Assembly: GCA_027031325.1 (NCBI GenBank) | Contig: JALVRI010000604.1 | Span: 1-8,462 of the forward strand | Length of the DNA stretch: 8,462 bases | From: Desulfobacteraceae bacterium | GTDB taxonomy: Bacteria; Desulfobacterota; Desulfobacteria; Desulfobacterales; Desulfosarcinaceae | Reading direction: 5' to 3' | Shown here: one piece after another, positions 1 to 6,409 of the stretch | How positions within the stretch are numbered: the stretch's first letter is position 1 | How the letters are laid out: each line of letters begins with the position of its first letter | Notes under the pieces: model-generated | The model's input: the letters and a program-made list of their open reading frames with translations, nothing else | Told to the model about the DNA's origin: nothing | The model's database searches: none | Program-made: the position numbers and the translations under genes

Positions 1-30
1 GAACACACTCTCAAACGGGGCCCTATTCCA
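1..30 (-). ncRNA. possible 5' edge of 6S RNA (ssrS), truncated by window end
   Basis: This is positional inference with weak sequence support. In many Proteobacteria the 6S RNA gene lies directly downstream of zapA on the same strand. The 30 bases after the zapA stop contain no start of a coding frame that I can support. Read on the minus strand they end in TTGAGAGTGTGTTC, which loosely resembles the TGAGA-TGTTC stretch near the 5' end of E. coli 6S RNA. Too little is visible to test the long closing stem or the central bubble, so this could equally be plain spacer or the leader of the next gene. Confidence 0.2.
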
Positions 31-342
31 TCACTGTCGCTTTTCGTACGAAGCCAACTGGGATTCCAGCGCATTAACCAATCGCCGGGAGCGTTCCGAA
101 ACAATTTTTTTCAAGTCTTCGTGTTTTTTTTTAAGAGCAAAATATTCACCCGTTATATTGAGGGCGGTCAGCAATAAAACGGTTCTCTTATTGATACCCG
201 GTGAATTTTTGATTATCTGGCCTTCCATCTTGTTTACCTGGCTTTTGAGATAGTCAGCCACCGCCCGTGCTTCGGATAGCTCTGATTCAGTTTTAAACGT
301 GAAAGGCTGTCCCAAAATCTCTATGGTGACGAAATTTTCCAC
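31..342 (-). CDS. zapA: cell division protein ZapA
   Basis: ZapA is a small cytoplasmic protein that binds FtsZ and bundles its protofilaments, stabilising the Z-ring. The product is 103 residues, a normal length. It has the ZapA layout: an N-terminal beta segment (VTIEILGQPFTFK, residues 5-17), a helix with the ADYL segment, the NK-x-x-VLLLTALNITGEYF core (51-68), and a C-terminal charged coiled coil (from about 70) that would mediate dimer and tetramer formation. The start is GTG at 340-342. It is preceded by AGGA, and an in-frame TAG lies only nine bases upstream, so no earlier start is possible. The gene follows the zapB-like gene after 46 bases, probably on one transcript. The family call is firm. 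Confidence 0.93.
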   Translation of the reverse strand: MENFVTIEILGQPFTFKTESELSEARAVADYLKSQVNKMEGQIIKNSPGINKRTVLLLTALNITGEYFALKKKHEDLKKIVSERSRRLVNALESQLASYEKRQ

Positions 343-388
343 ACAATCCTGCTACCCCATTTGTTAGGTGTTTAGAGGTAAACCAAAT

Positions 389-631
389 TTATTCTTTTTC
401 CGAAAAATCGGATAGCCTGTCCATCAGGCCATCGATTTTAGATCTGATCAAGATCTTCAAATCCTCATGCCGTTGCTGCAACTCGGCCTTTTCAAGAAGC
501 TGTTGTTCCAATTCCCGGTTTTTATCAGCCAGTTCAAGCTTCTCGGCTTCCAGTCGTTTGCAGGTCTCGATCAGTCTTTCGATTTTGGCCTCAAGATCGT
601 CAAACTGCCGTAAAACCGTTTCCTTATCCAA
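389..631 (-). CDS. zapB: ZapB-like coiled-coil cell division protein
   Basis: The product has 80 residues and is almost entirely charged, heptad-like helix (roughly residues 5-77), rich in Glu, Lys, Leu and Gln, with no membrane segment or signal peptide. This matches the size and composition of ZapB, a cytoplasmic coiled coil that joins the Z-ring through ZapA. Its place directly before zapA supports the role. Coiled coils this short are hard to assign from sequence alone, so the name rests on size, composition and neighbour together. The start is TTG at 629-631: it has a clear GAGGTGA ribosome binding site four bases upstream, and an in-frame TGA lies nine bases further up. Residues 55-59 (HEDLK) recur in ZapA at 74-78. 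Confidence 0.75.
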   Translation of the reverse strand: MDKETVLRQFDDLEAKIERLIETCKRLEAEKLELADKNRELEQQLLEKAELQQRHEDLKILIRSKIDGLMDRLSDFSEKE

Positions 632-635
632 CAGT

Positions 636-642
636 TCACCTC
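636..642 (-). promoter_or_regulatory. Shine-Dalgarno of the zapB-like gene
   Basis: The minus strand reads GAGGTGA followed by ACTG and the TTG start. It matches the 3' part of the canonical AAGGAGGTGA site. It decides the unusual TTG start, since no ATG or GTG lies nearby in frame before the upstream stop. Its last three bases (TGA, 636-638) also form the stop codon of an open frame running from about 815. Confidence 0.75.
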
Positions 643-817
643 ATCTTCATGCGATAATATAAACGTCCATCGGAATCCAAGTCAACAACTTTGATGGCGC
701 CGCCAACCCATCCAACCTGAAAGGTTGATCGATGAGCGACGTCAAATATCAGCTTAAAACCTTTTAAGATCGGGGTCAAACTAATCTTGCCGGATTTCCA
801 GGTTTCTTTTTCCAAGT
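643..817 (-). other. atpC-zapB spacer with promoter, two small inverted repeats and an unproven open frame
   Basis: This stretch separates the atp terminator from the zapB ribosome binding site. Besides the promoter it holds two short inverted repeats: CAACCT-GAA-AGGTTG (713-727) and CTTAAAA-CC-TTTTAAG (753-768). A minus-strand frame is open from TTG at 813-815 to TGA at 636-638 (59 codons). That frame has no ATG or GTG and no ribosome binding site before its TTG, so I do not call it a gene. The inverted repeats are short enough to be chance. Confidence 0.4.
656..685 (-). promoter_or_regulatory. predicted sigma70-type promoter for zapB-zapA
   Basis: On the minus strand a -35 box TTGACT (680-685, five of six matches to TTGACA) is followed after 18 bases by a -10 box TATATT (656-661, five of six matches to TATAAT). 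Transcription would begin near 649, giving a leader of about 18 bases before the TTG start at 631. The promoter lies downstream of the atp operon terminator, so the zap pair would be an independent unit. This is prediction from motif matches only. Confidence 0.6.
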
Positions 818-847
818 AAAAAGGGGCCGCCCAAGGGCTGCCCCTTT
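818..847 (-). terminator. Rho-independent terminator of the atp operon
   Basis: On the minus strand AAAGGGGCAGCCC is followed by a two-base TT centre, then GGGCGGCCCC and a run of five T. The arms (835-847 and 820-832) form a 13-bp stem with one internal mismatch (828/839), and the T-run falls at 822-818. The hairpin starts 35 bases after the atpC stop codon, as expected for the end of an atp operon. The plus strand has only a short TTT after the stem, so termination looks one-directional. Confidence 0.88.
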
Positions 848-882
848 CTGTGATTTCTACAGGCTGTCGGCTTAGAATGGAT

Positions 883-1293
883 TCAACTCATCTCGGCCAA
901 CTTAATCCGGTGGATGGCCCTTTCCAGGGCCGCCTTGGCCCTTTCAAAATCAATATCGGGATCCGCCTTGGACTCCAGCCGTTTTTGAGCCCTTTCCAGG
1001 GCCGCCTTGGCCCTCGCAACGTCAATATCTTCTTTTCGTTCGGCCGATTCAGCCAGGATCGTGACTCGATCCGGCAAGGCCTCAGCGAAGCCACCGTTTA
1101 CGAAAACGAACCGCTCTTTGCCGGACTCATCAACGTATTTGACTGTCCCCACCTTCAAACTGGTCATGAAGGGAGTATGACCGGAAAGGACGCCGAACTC
1201 TCCCAGACTCCCCGGTGCCATTACGATCTGGGCCTCATCCTTTACGACAGCCTTCGATGGAGTTACAATCTCTAGTTGGATATTTTCCGCCAT
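883..1293 (-). CDS. atpC: F1Fo ATP synthase subunit epsilon
   Basis: Epsilon is part of the F1 central stalk. It couples gamma to the c-ring and, through its C-terminal helices, can inhibit ATP hydrolysis. The product is 136 residues, typical of full-length epsilon. Residues 1-83 form the N-terminal beta-sandwich with the conserved GEFGVLSGHTPFM segment (31-43); residues from about 84 form the two-helix C-terminal domain. That domain carries the known nucleotide-binding motif I-D-x-x-R-A at 90-95 (IDVARA) and a second copy at 114-119 (IDFERA), from an internal repeat described separately. The start is ATG at 1291-1293, with GAGG upstream and 17 bases after the atpD stop. It is the last gene before the terminator. 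Confidence 0.98.
   Translation of the reverse strand: MAENIQLEIVTPSKAVVKDEAQIVMAPGSLGEFGVLSGHTPFMTSLKVGTVKYVDESGKERFVFVNGGFAEALPDRVTILAESAERKEDIDVARAKAALERAQKRLESKADPDIDFERAKAALERAIHRIKLAEMS
917..1029 (-). repeat. direct repeat within atpC (two copies offset by 72 bases)
   Basis: The segments 917-957 and 989-1029 match at 37 of 41 bases, including 26 identical bases in a row (917-942 and 989-1014). The offset of 72 bases is exactly 24 codons, so the reading frame is kept. The copies encode DIDVARAKAALERAQKRL (residues 89-106) and DIDFERAKAALERAIHRI (113-130), identical at 13 of 18 positions. They fall on the two helices of the epsilon C-terminal hairpin. Confidence 0.9.
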
Positions 1294-1310
1294 CTTGAAT
1301 CCTCATCTGG

Positions 1311-2726
1311 TTATGCCGTCTGCATTTCCTTGGCTGCTTCGACCGCCTGCTCGATTCCACCCTTCATATAGAAGGCCTGTTCGGGAACATCGTCATGCTT
1401 GCCGTCGCAGATTTCACGGAAACCGCGGATGGTATCTTCTATCTTGACGTAGACGCCGGGTTTTCCGGTAAAAGCTTCGGCCACGTGGAAGGGCTGGGAC
1501 AAAAAGCGCTGGATCCGGCGGGCCCGTCCAACTGTAACCTTGTCTTCGTCGGAAAGTTCTTCCATTCCTAAGATTGCGATAATATCCTGCAATTCTTTAT
1601 ACTTTTGCAGGATTTGCTGAACCTGGCGTGCCGTTTGATAATGTTCATCACCGATAAAGTTGGCATCCAGGATCCGTGAAGTCGAATCGAGCGGATCGAC
1701 GGCTGGATAAATCCCCAGCTCTGCAATCTGGCGTGAAAGAACCACGGTACCATCCAAGTGGGCAAAGGTGGTTGCAGGAGCGGGGTCGGTCAGGTCGTCA
1801 GCCGGAACGTAAACGCATTGGACAGCCGTAATCGAACCTTTGTCGGTCGATGTGATCCTTTCCTGTAACTCGCCAAGGTCGACCGCCAGTGTGGGCTGGT
1901 AACCCACGGCCGAAGGCATCCGGCCCAGCAGGGCCGAAACCTCTGAACCTGCCTGGGTAAAACGGAAAATATTGTCGATAAAAATCAAGACGTCCTGACC
2001 TTCTTCGTCACGGAAATACTCGGCGCAGGTCAGAGCCGACAGGGCTACCCTGGCACGAGCCCCTGGAGGTTCGGTCATCTGCCCGTATACCAGGGCTGCT
2101 TTGGGCAAAACTCCGGACTCTTTCATTTCGTGGTAAAGGTCGTTTCCCTCGCGGGTTCTTTCACCCACCCCGGCAAAAACCGAAATTCCACCATGTTGCA
2201 TGGCGATGTTATGGACCATTTCCATCATGATGACGGTTTTGCCGACACCGGCACCTCCGAACATCCCCATCTTGCCGCCACGGGGAAAGGGAACCAAGAG
2301 GTCGATGACCTTTACACCTGTTTCCAGAACGTTGACTTCCACGTCCTGCTCGGTGAACTTGGGCGCCTCACGGTGAATGGGCATCATTTTTTCCTGGCTC
2401 ACCGGACCGAGTCCATCGACCGGACGACCGACTACATTGAGCACCCGTCCCAGGCTGGCCTCTCCCACCGGCATCATGATCGGCTTGCCGGTATCTTTTA
2501 CGGGCATACCACGCACCAAACCATCCGTAACATCCATGGCAATGGTGCGCACCACGTTGTCGCCCAAATGCTGGGCCACCTCAACGACCAGGTTGTCTTC
2601 CTCGTCGCTGATGGCAGGGTTGGATATGGTAAGCGCCGTGTAAATGGTCGGCAGCTTTCCCTGCTCGAATTCAACGTCAACGACAGGCCCCATAACCTGC
2701 ACGATTTTACCTATGTTCTCTGCCAT
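1311..2726 (-). CDS. atpD: F1Fo ATP synthase subunit beta (catalytic)
   Basis: Beta carries the three catalytic sites of F1, making ATP from ADP and phosphate as gamma rotates. The product is 471 residues, full length. Visible landmarks are the N-terminal barrel start (GKIVQVMGPVVDVEF), the P-loop GGAGVGKTV (157-165), the catalytic glutamate E189 in GVGERTREG, Walker B LIFIDN (247-252), the ATP synthase signature in PAVDPLDSTSR with the adenine-stacking Y340 just before it, and the DELSEED-loop equivalent EELSDED (389-395). The last has Asp/Glu swaps but keeps its acidic character. All catalytic residues I can check are present. The start is ATG at 2724-2726 behind a near-perfect ribosome binding site. 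The gene lies 39 bases after atpG. Confidence 0.99.
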   Translation of the reverse strand: MAENIGKIVQVMGPVVDVEFEQGKLPTIYTALTISNPAISDEEDNLVVEVAQHLGDNVVRTIAMDVTDGLVRGMPVKDTGKPIMMPVGEASLGRVLNVVGRPVDGLGPVSQEKMMPIHREAPKFTEQDVEVNVLETGVKVIDLLVPFPRGGKMGMFGGAGVGKTVIMMEMVHNIAMQHGGISVFAGVGERTREGNDLYHEMKESGVLPKAALVYGQMTEPPGARARVALSALTCAEYFRDEEGQDVLIFIDNIFRFTQAGSEVSALLGRMPSAVGYQPTLAVDLGELQERITSTDKGSITAVQCVYVPADDLTDPAPATTFAHLDGTVVLSRQIAELGIYPAVDPLDSTSRILDANFIGDEHYQTARQVQQILQKYKELQDIIAILGMEELSDEDKVTVGRARRIQRFLSQPFHVAEAFTGKPGVYVKIEDTIRGFREICDGKHDDVPEQAFYMKGGIEQAVEAAKEMQTA

Positions 2727-2732
2727 CTATGG

Positions 2733-2741
2733 ACCTCCTCT
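2733..2741 (-). promoter_or_regulatory. strong Shine-Dalgarno of atpD
   Basis: The minus strand reads AGAGGAGGT six bases before the atpD ATG, a near-consensus match to the 16S 3' end. Within the operon this is a stronger site than those before atpH, atpA, atpG or atpC. High translation of beta would fit the three copies of beta needed per complex. Confidence 0.75.
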
Positions 2742-2765
2742 TAAAACTAAAGCGGTGTATTTTAT

Positions 2766-3656
2766 TTACCCTTTAAGTGCCTCGGCGCCTCCCACGATAT
2801 CCATAAGCTCCGCGGTAATGGCCGCCTGTCGTGCTTTGTTATAGGCCAAGGTAAGGGTGTTGATCATTTCGTTACAGGCCTTGGTGGCATTATCCATGGC
2901 CAGCATACGGGCCGCGTGCTCACTGGTGGATGTTTCCAGCAGGGCCGAAAACAACTGCACCTGGACGTTCTTGGGAAGCAGATCGTCAAGCAGGGCATCG
3001 GCCGAGGGCTCACAGATATGCTCTGCAAGATAGGGAGCATTTTCATCCTTTTCCACCTCTTCGCGCTCGATGGGCGGAATCGGCAGGAGCTGTTTCACCA
3101 GCGGCAACTGCTTGGCCATACTCAAAAACTGGGAATAGATCACAAATACCTCGTCATAGAGGCCGTCTAAAAAACCGGCCACCAGTTCCCGGCCTGCCTG
3201 GGCTGCCACCGTGAAATCAAACTTGGTTCCCACGACGCCCAGGTATTCCTTCACTATTTTCTTTTCCTCGTTCCGCAGCCAGTCCCTGCCTTTCTTACCA
3301 AAAGCAGTAAAAGAAACCTCGATGCCCTCGGCGGCTTTGGCTGCCTCGAGCTCCTCGGCCTTTGCCATGAGATTGGCATTGAAGCCACCACAGAGCCCGC
3401 GATCCGAAGTGCATAAAATAATGTGTACCTTCTTTACTTCATCCCGGGGCACCAGCAAAGGGCTCGCCTCTTCGCCACCGCCTTCGGCCAGATTCCCCAA
3501 AACCTCTGCAAACTTGGCAGCGTATGGCCTGAAAGCTTCCATGTTGGCCTGGGCTCCCCTCAGGCGTGAAGCTGCTACCATGTTCATGGCCTTGGTGATC
3601 TGCTTGGTCTTTTTGACCGCTGCGATCTTCAATTGGACTTCTTTTAGTTTCGCCAT
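2766..3656 (-). CDS. atpG: F1Fo ATP synthase subunit gamma
   Basis: Gamma is the rotating central shaft of F1, whose terminal helices form the coiled coil inside the alpha3beta3 ring. The product is 296 residues, normal length. The N-terminal helix has the conserved ITKAMNMVAASRLR segment (20-33). The Rossmann-like middle domain has TSDRGLCGGFN (83-93). The C-terminal helix ends in the signature ITAELMDIVGGAEAL. The start is ATG at 3654-3656 with a weak GGGCTGAG site upstream. A 73-base spacer separates it from atpA, the longest gap within the operon, in which I see no convincing hairpin or promoter. Confidence 0.98.
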   Translation of the reverse strand: MAKLKEVQLKIAAVKKTKQITKAMNMVAASRLRGAQANMEAFRPYAAKFAEVLGNLAEGGGEEASPLLVPRDEVKKVHIILCTSDRGLCGGFNANLMAKAEELEAAKAAEGIEVSFTAFGKKGRDWLRNEEKKIVKEYLGVVGTKFDFTVAAQAGRELVAGFLDGLYDEVFVIYSQFLSMAKQLPLVKQLLPIPPIEREEVEKDENAPYLAEHICEPSADALLDDLLPKNVQVQLFSALLETSTSEHAARMLAMDNATKACNEMINTLTLAYNKARQAAITAELMDIVGGAEALKG

Positions 3657-3729
3657 AAAGCTCAGCCCTTATCGATTCGTTATTATTTCCTGTCCTCAAA
3701 AGCCTGACGGATACCGGCCCTCGCTCCTA

Positions 3730-5247
3730 CTACTTGATGGTGTCTTTGAACTCTTCGTCGTAGGCTTGCAACGCTTCGGTCATCAGTTTGTCGAGGGCGT
3801 CATCGATCTCTTTTTTCTCTTTCAACTGCTCGAATATCTGCGGGAAACGTTCCTCGATGAATGGATAAAGGCCGGCCTCGTATTTGGCGACCACATCAGC
3901 AGGATACTTGTCCAGGAAACCGCGCGTTCCGGCGTAAAGAATTGTGACCTGTTTTTCCATCGGCAGCGGTTGATACTGGGGCTGCTTCAGGATTTCGACC
4001 AGTCTCTGGCCGCGGGTGAGCTGTTTCTGGGTGGCCTCGTCCAAATCGCTGCCGAAAGCGGCGAAGGCTTCCAACTCACGGAACTGGGCCATGTCGAGAC
4101 GCAGAGTACCGGCAACCTGCTTCATGGCCTTGACCTGGGCTGCGCCACCGACGCGGGAGACCGACAAGCCGACGTTGATGGCCGGCCTGATGCCTGCAAA
4201 GAACAGACTCGGCTCCAGGTAGATCTGGCCGTCGGTAATCGAAATAACGTTGGTCGGAATGTAGGCCGAAACGTCACCGGCCTGGGTCTCGATGATCGGC
4301 AGGGCCGTCAGGGAACCCGCGCCGAGCTCGTCGCTGAGCTTGGCTGCCCTTTCCAGCAACCGGGAGTGGTTGTAAAAGATATCGCCGGGATAAGCCTCAC
4401 GTCCCGGGGGCCGGCGCAGCAGCAAGGAGACCTGGCGGTAGGCTGCAGCCTGCTTGGAAAGGTCGTCGTAAATAATCAGGGCATGCTTTCCATTGTCCCT
4501 GAAATATTCGCCCATCGCGCATCCCGAATAGGGCGCGATGTACTGCAAGGTGGCCGGGTCACTGGCACAAGCCGCAACAATGGTGGTGTACTCCATGGCC
4601 CCGTATTTTTCCAAAACGGCATGCACCTGGGCCACGGTCGATTTTTTCTGTCCACAAGCCACGTAGATACAATAAACATCCGTATCTTTCTGGGCCAAGA
4701 TGGCATCGATGGCGCAAGCGGTCTTGCCGATCTGGCGGTCGCCGATGATCAGCTCACGCTGGCCGCGCCCGACCGGAGTCATGGCATCTACGGCTTTCAG
4801 GCCGGTATAACATGGCTCGTGAACGCTTTTCCTGGCAATGACACCGGGGGCCACCATTTCGACCCGGCGGTATTCCTTGGCGTCGATCGGCCCCTTACCA
4901 TCCAGAGGCTGGCCCATGGAATCGACCACGCGGCCCAAGACCGCCTCGCCTACCGGCACCTGGGCGATCCGGCCGGTACGTTTGACGATATCGCCTTCCT
5001 TGATGTGAATGTCTTCACCCATGATGGCGACACCGACGTTGTCCTCCTCGAGGTTGAGCACCAGACCGAGAATCTGTCCGGGGAACTCTACCAGTTCGAG
5101 GGCCATTACCTTTTCGAGACCGTAAACACGGGCGATGCCGTCGCCGACCGAAAGTACGACTCCGGTCTCACTGAGTTCTACCTTTTTATCGTAATCTGTG
5201 ATCTGTTCCTTGATAATCTGACTAATTTCTTCAGCTCTTAGTTCCAT
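3730..5247 (-). CDS. atpA: F1Fo ATP synthase subunit alpha
   Basis: Alpha alternates with beta in the F1 ring. It binds nucleotide without catalysing turnover and supplies the arginine finger to the beta site. The product is 505 residues, full length. It has the N-terminal delta-binding region and barrel (GVVLSVGDGIARVYGL, 29-44), P-loop GDRQIGKTA (169-177), Walker B LIIYDD (257-262), RRPPGREAYPGD (278-289) and the SVSRVGGAAQ segment with the presumed arginine finger R365. The start is ATG at 5245-5247, sharing one base with the atpH stop (TGATG on the minus strand), which implies coupled translation. The frame ends in two consecutive TAG codons (3727-3732). Confidence 0.99.
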   Translation of the reverse strand: MELRAEEISQIIKEQITDYDKKVELSETGVVLSVGDGIARVYGLEKVMALELVEFPGQILGLVLNLEEDNVGVAIMGEDIHIKEGDIVKRTGRIAQVPVGEAVLGRVVDSMGQPLDGKGPIDAKEYRRVEMVAPGVIARKSVHEPCYTGLKAVDAMTPVGRGQRELIIGDRQIGKTACAIDAILAQKDTDVYCIYVACGQKKSTVAQVHAVLEKYGAMEYTTIVAACASDPATLQYIAPYSGCAMGEYFRDNGKHALIIYDDLSKQAAAYRQVSLLLRRPPGREAYPGDIFYNHSRLLERAAKLSDELGAGSLTALPIIETQAGDVSAYIPTNVISITDGQIYLEPSLFFAGIRPAINVGLSVSRVGGAAQVKAMKQVAGTLRLDMAQFRELEAFAAFGSDLDEATQKQLTRGQRLVEILKQPQYQPLPMEKQVTILYAGTRGFLDKYPADVVAKYEAGLYPFIEERFPQIFEQLKEKKEIDDALDKLMTEALQAYDEEFKDTIK

Positions 5248-5798
5248 CAGACACTCTCACCCCTTTTTAAAGATTCTTGCATATTGAGCAACTGTGTTTT
5301 GATGCTCCCATCCAAGACAAGATCGCCAATGCGGGTGACGATGCCCCCAATTAGTCCTGGATCCTGCTGCACCTCCAGAATTATATCTTTACCTGTCTTC
5401 TTAGACAGGGCGGCACGAATTTTTTCGATGGTTTCATCCGAAAGCTCAGTGGCTGAAACCAGGCTGGCGCGTGCGACCCCTTTGAGTTCATCCGCCAGTT
5501 TCTGGAAAAACTCGTTGATGGGTCCAACAAACCCGATGCGGCCTTTTTCAAACAAGAGAATGAGAAAAGACCGCATCACCTTGGACAGTTCCATTTTTTC
5601 GACCAGCGCCTGCAAAACCTTTTTACGGCCATCGGTATCGTAAAGCGGATTTGTCAGGACCCCCGCCAGTTCCTTGTCCGTGGTAACCATCTGCGCAAAT
5701 TGATCAAGTTCCCGGCGGTAGGTTTCGGTCCGGCCATCTTCTTTGCCGATCAACAAAAGTGCCTTGGCATACCGCCTTGCAATCGCCAAATTTTTCAC
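5247..5798 (-). CDS. atpH: F1Fo ATP synthase subunit delta (OSCP)
   Basis: Delta sits on top of F1 and ties the alpha N-termini to the peripheral b/b' stalk. The product is 183 residues, normal length. The N-terminal six-helix domain begins with the family's ARRYAKALL (7-15), and the C-terminal domain ends with the signature GGIVTRIGDLVLDGSIKTQL (151-170). The start is GTG at 5796-5798, sharing its G with the atpF stop (TAGTG on the minus strand) and preceded by AAGGTGG within the end of atpF. The 3' end overlaps atpA by one base. No ATG near this position would preserve the conserved N-terminus, so GTG is the likely start. Confidence 0.97.
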   Translation of the reverse strand: MKNLAIARRYAKALLLIGKEDGRTETYRRELDQFAQMVTTDKELAGVLTNPLYDTDGRKKVLQALVEKMELSKVMRSFLILLFEKGRIGFVGPINEFFQKLADELKGVARASLVSATELSDETIEKIRAALSKKTGKDIILEVQQDPGLIGGIVTRIGDLVLDGSIKTQLLNMQESLKRGESV

Positions 5799-6409
5799 TA
5801 TGCCACCACCTTCTCTAGATATTCGTCAATCAGCCTTTCCTGATCCCGGGCTGAAATTTCCTTACGGATCTTTTCCTCAGCCTTGGCCAGGGCCTTGTCC
5901 ACAATTTCCTGCTGCAAGCGAATACGGGCCCGCTTGAATTCGTGTTCGATATTCTTTTTGGCCTGCTCCTTGAGTTTTTCAGCAGTCGCTTCGGCTTCTT
6001 TCAGGATGCGGGCTTTGGCCTCCTCTCCCTGACGGATGTACTCGGCAACCATCTTCTCGGCCTCCTGGTCGAGGCGCTCGAGCTGCCGATTGTATTCCGC
6101 CAGCTGCTTTTCAGCTTCGGCTTTCTTTTCCTCCAACTCCTTGAGCTGATTCTTGATTGACTCGATACGTCCATTCAGCCCCTGGGAGGCGGGTTTGCGC
6201 AACACCAAAAAGAGGGCTATGGCCAGAACGGCAAAATTCATCACCTTATAGGTATCGGTGGCCGCCCACCCCTTGCTGGCATGCCCTTCGTGCCCTTCTC
6301 CACCGCTGGCAGCCGCCATCCCTGCGCCCACCAACACCAGGGCCAAGACGGCAATTACCATCCAGCGTTTCAGGAGCCAATGGTTCCGGTGATTACCAGG
6401 AATCTTCAT
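5798..6409 (-). CDS. atpF: F1Fo ATP synthase subunit b, with N-terminal signal-like extension
   Basis: This is one of two b-type strands of the peripheral stalk that holds F1 to the membrane. The product is 203 residues, longer than the roughly 155-170 of common b subunits. Residues 12-16 are basic, 17-33 form a hydrophobic stretch ending in small residues (GAGMAAASGG) like a cleavable signal peptide, and 38-45 contain two His in GHEGH. A second hydrophobic segment at about 56-71 (VMNFAVLAIALFLVLRKP) is the usual b-subunit anchor, followed by a long charged coiled coil to the C-terminus. I chose ATG at 6407-6409 over the TTG one codon earlier, because this ATG shares one base with the atpF' stop (TGATG), matching the other junctions. 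The signal peptide is inferred from pattern only. Confidence 0.95.
   Translation of the reverse strand: MKIPGNHRNHWLLKRWMVIAVLALVLVGAGMAAASGGEGHEGHASKGWAATDTYKVMNFAVLAIALFLVLRKPASQGLNGRIESIKNQLKELEEKKAEAEKQLAEYNRQLERLDQEAEKMVAEYIRQGEEAKARILKEAEATAEKLKEQAKKNIEHEFKRARIRLQQEIVDKALAKAEEKIRKEISARDQERLIDEYLEKVVA

Noticed and set aside
850..1275. A 141-codon plus-strand open frame antisense to atpC with a repeated PFQGRLGP peptide
   Set aside because: The peptide repeat is only the reverse reading of the atpC direct repeat; the real gene is on the minus strand.
2130..2744. A 204-codon plus-strand open frame antisense to atpD
   Set aside because: It is His/Asp-rich with low-complexity composition typical of a mirrored coding strand, and lies entirely opposite atpD and its ribosome binding site.
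3657..3729. Possible attenuator hairpin between atpA and atpG
   Set aside because: The best stem I can draw is about six pairs with a bulge and no U-run, too weak to support.
3211..5241. A 676-codon plus-strand open frame antisense to atpG and atpA
   Set aside because: It lies opposite two highly conserved genes with intact family motifs, shows no recognisable domain, and is explained by the codon bias of the opposite strand leaving few stops.
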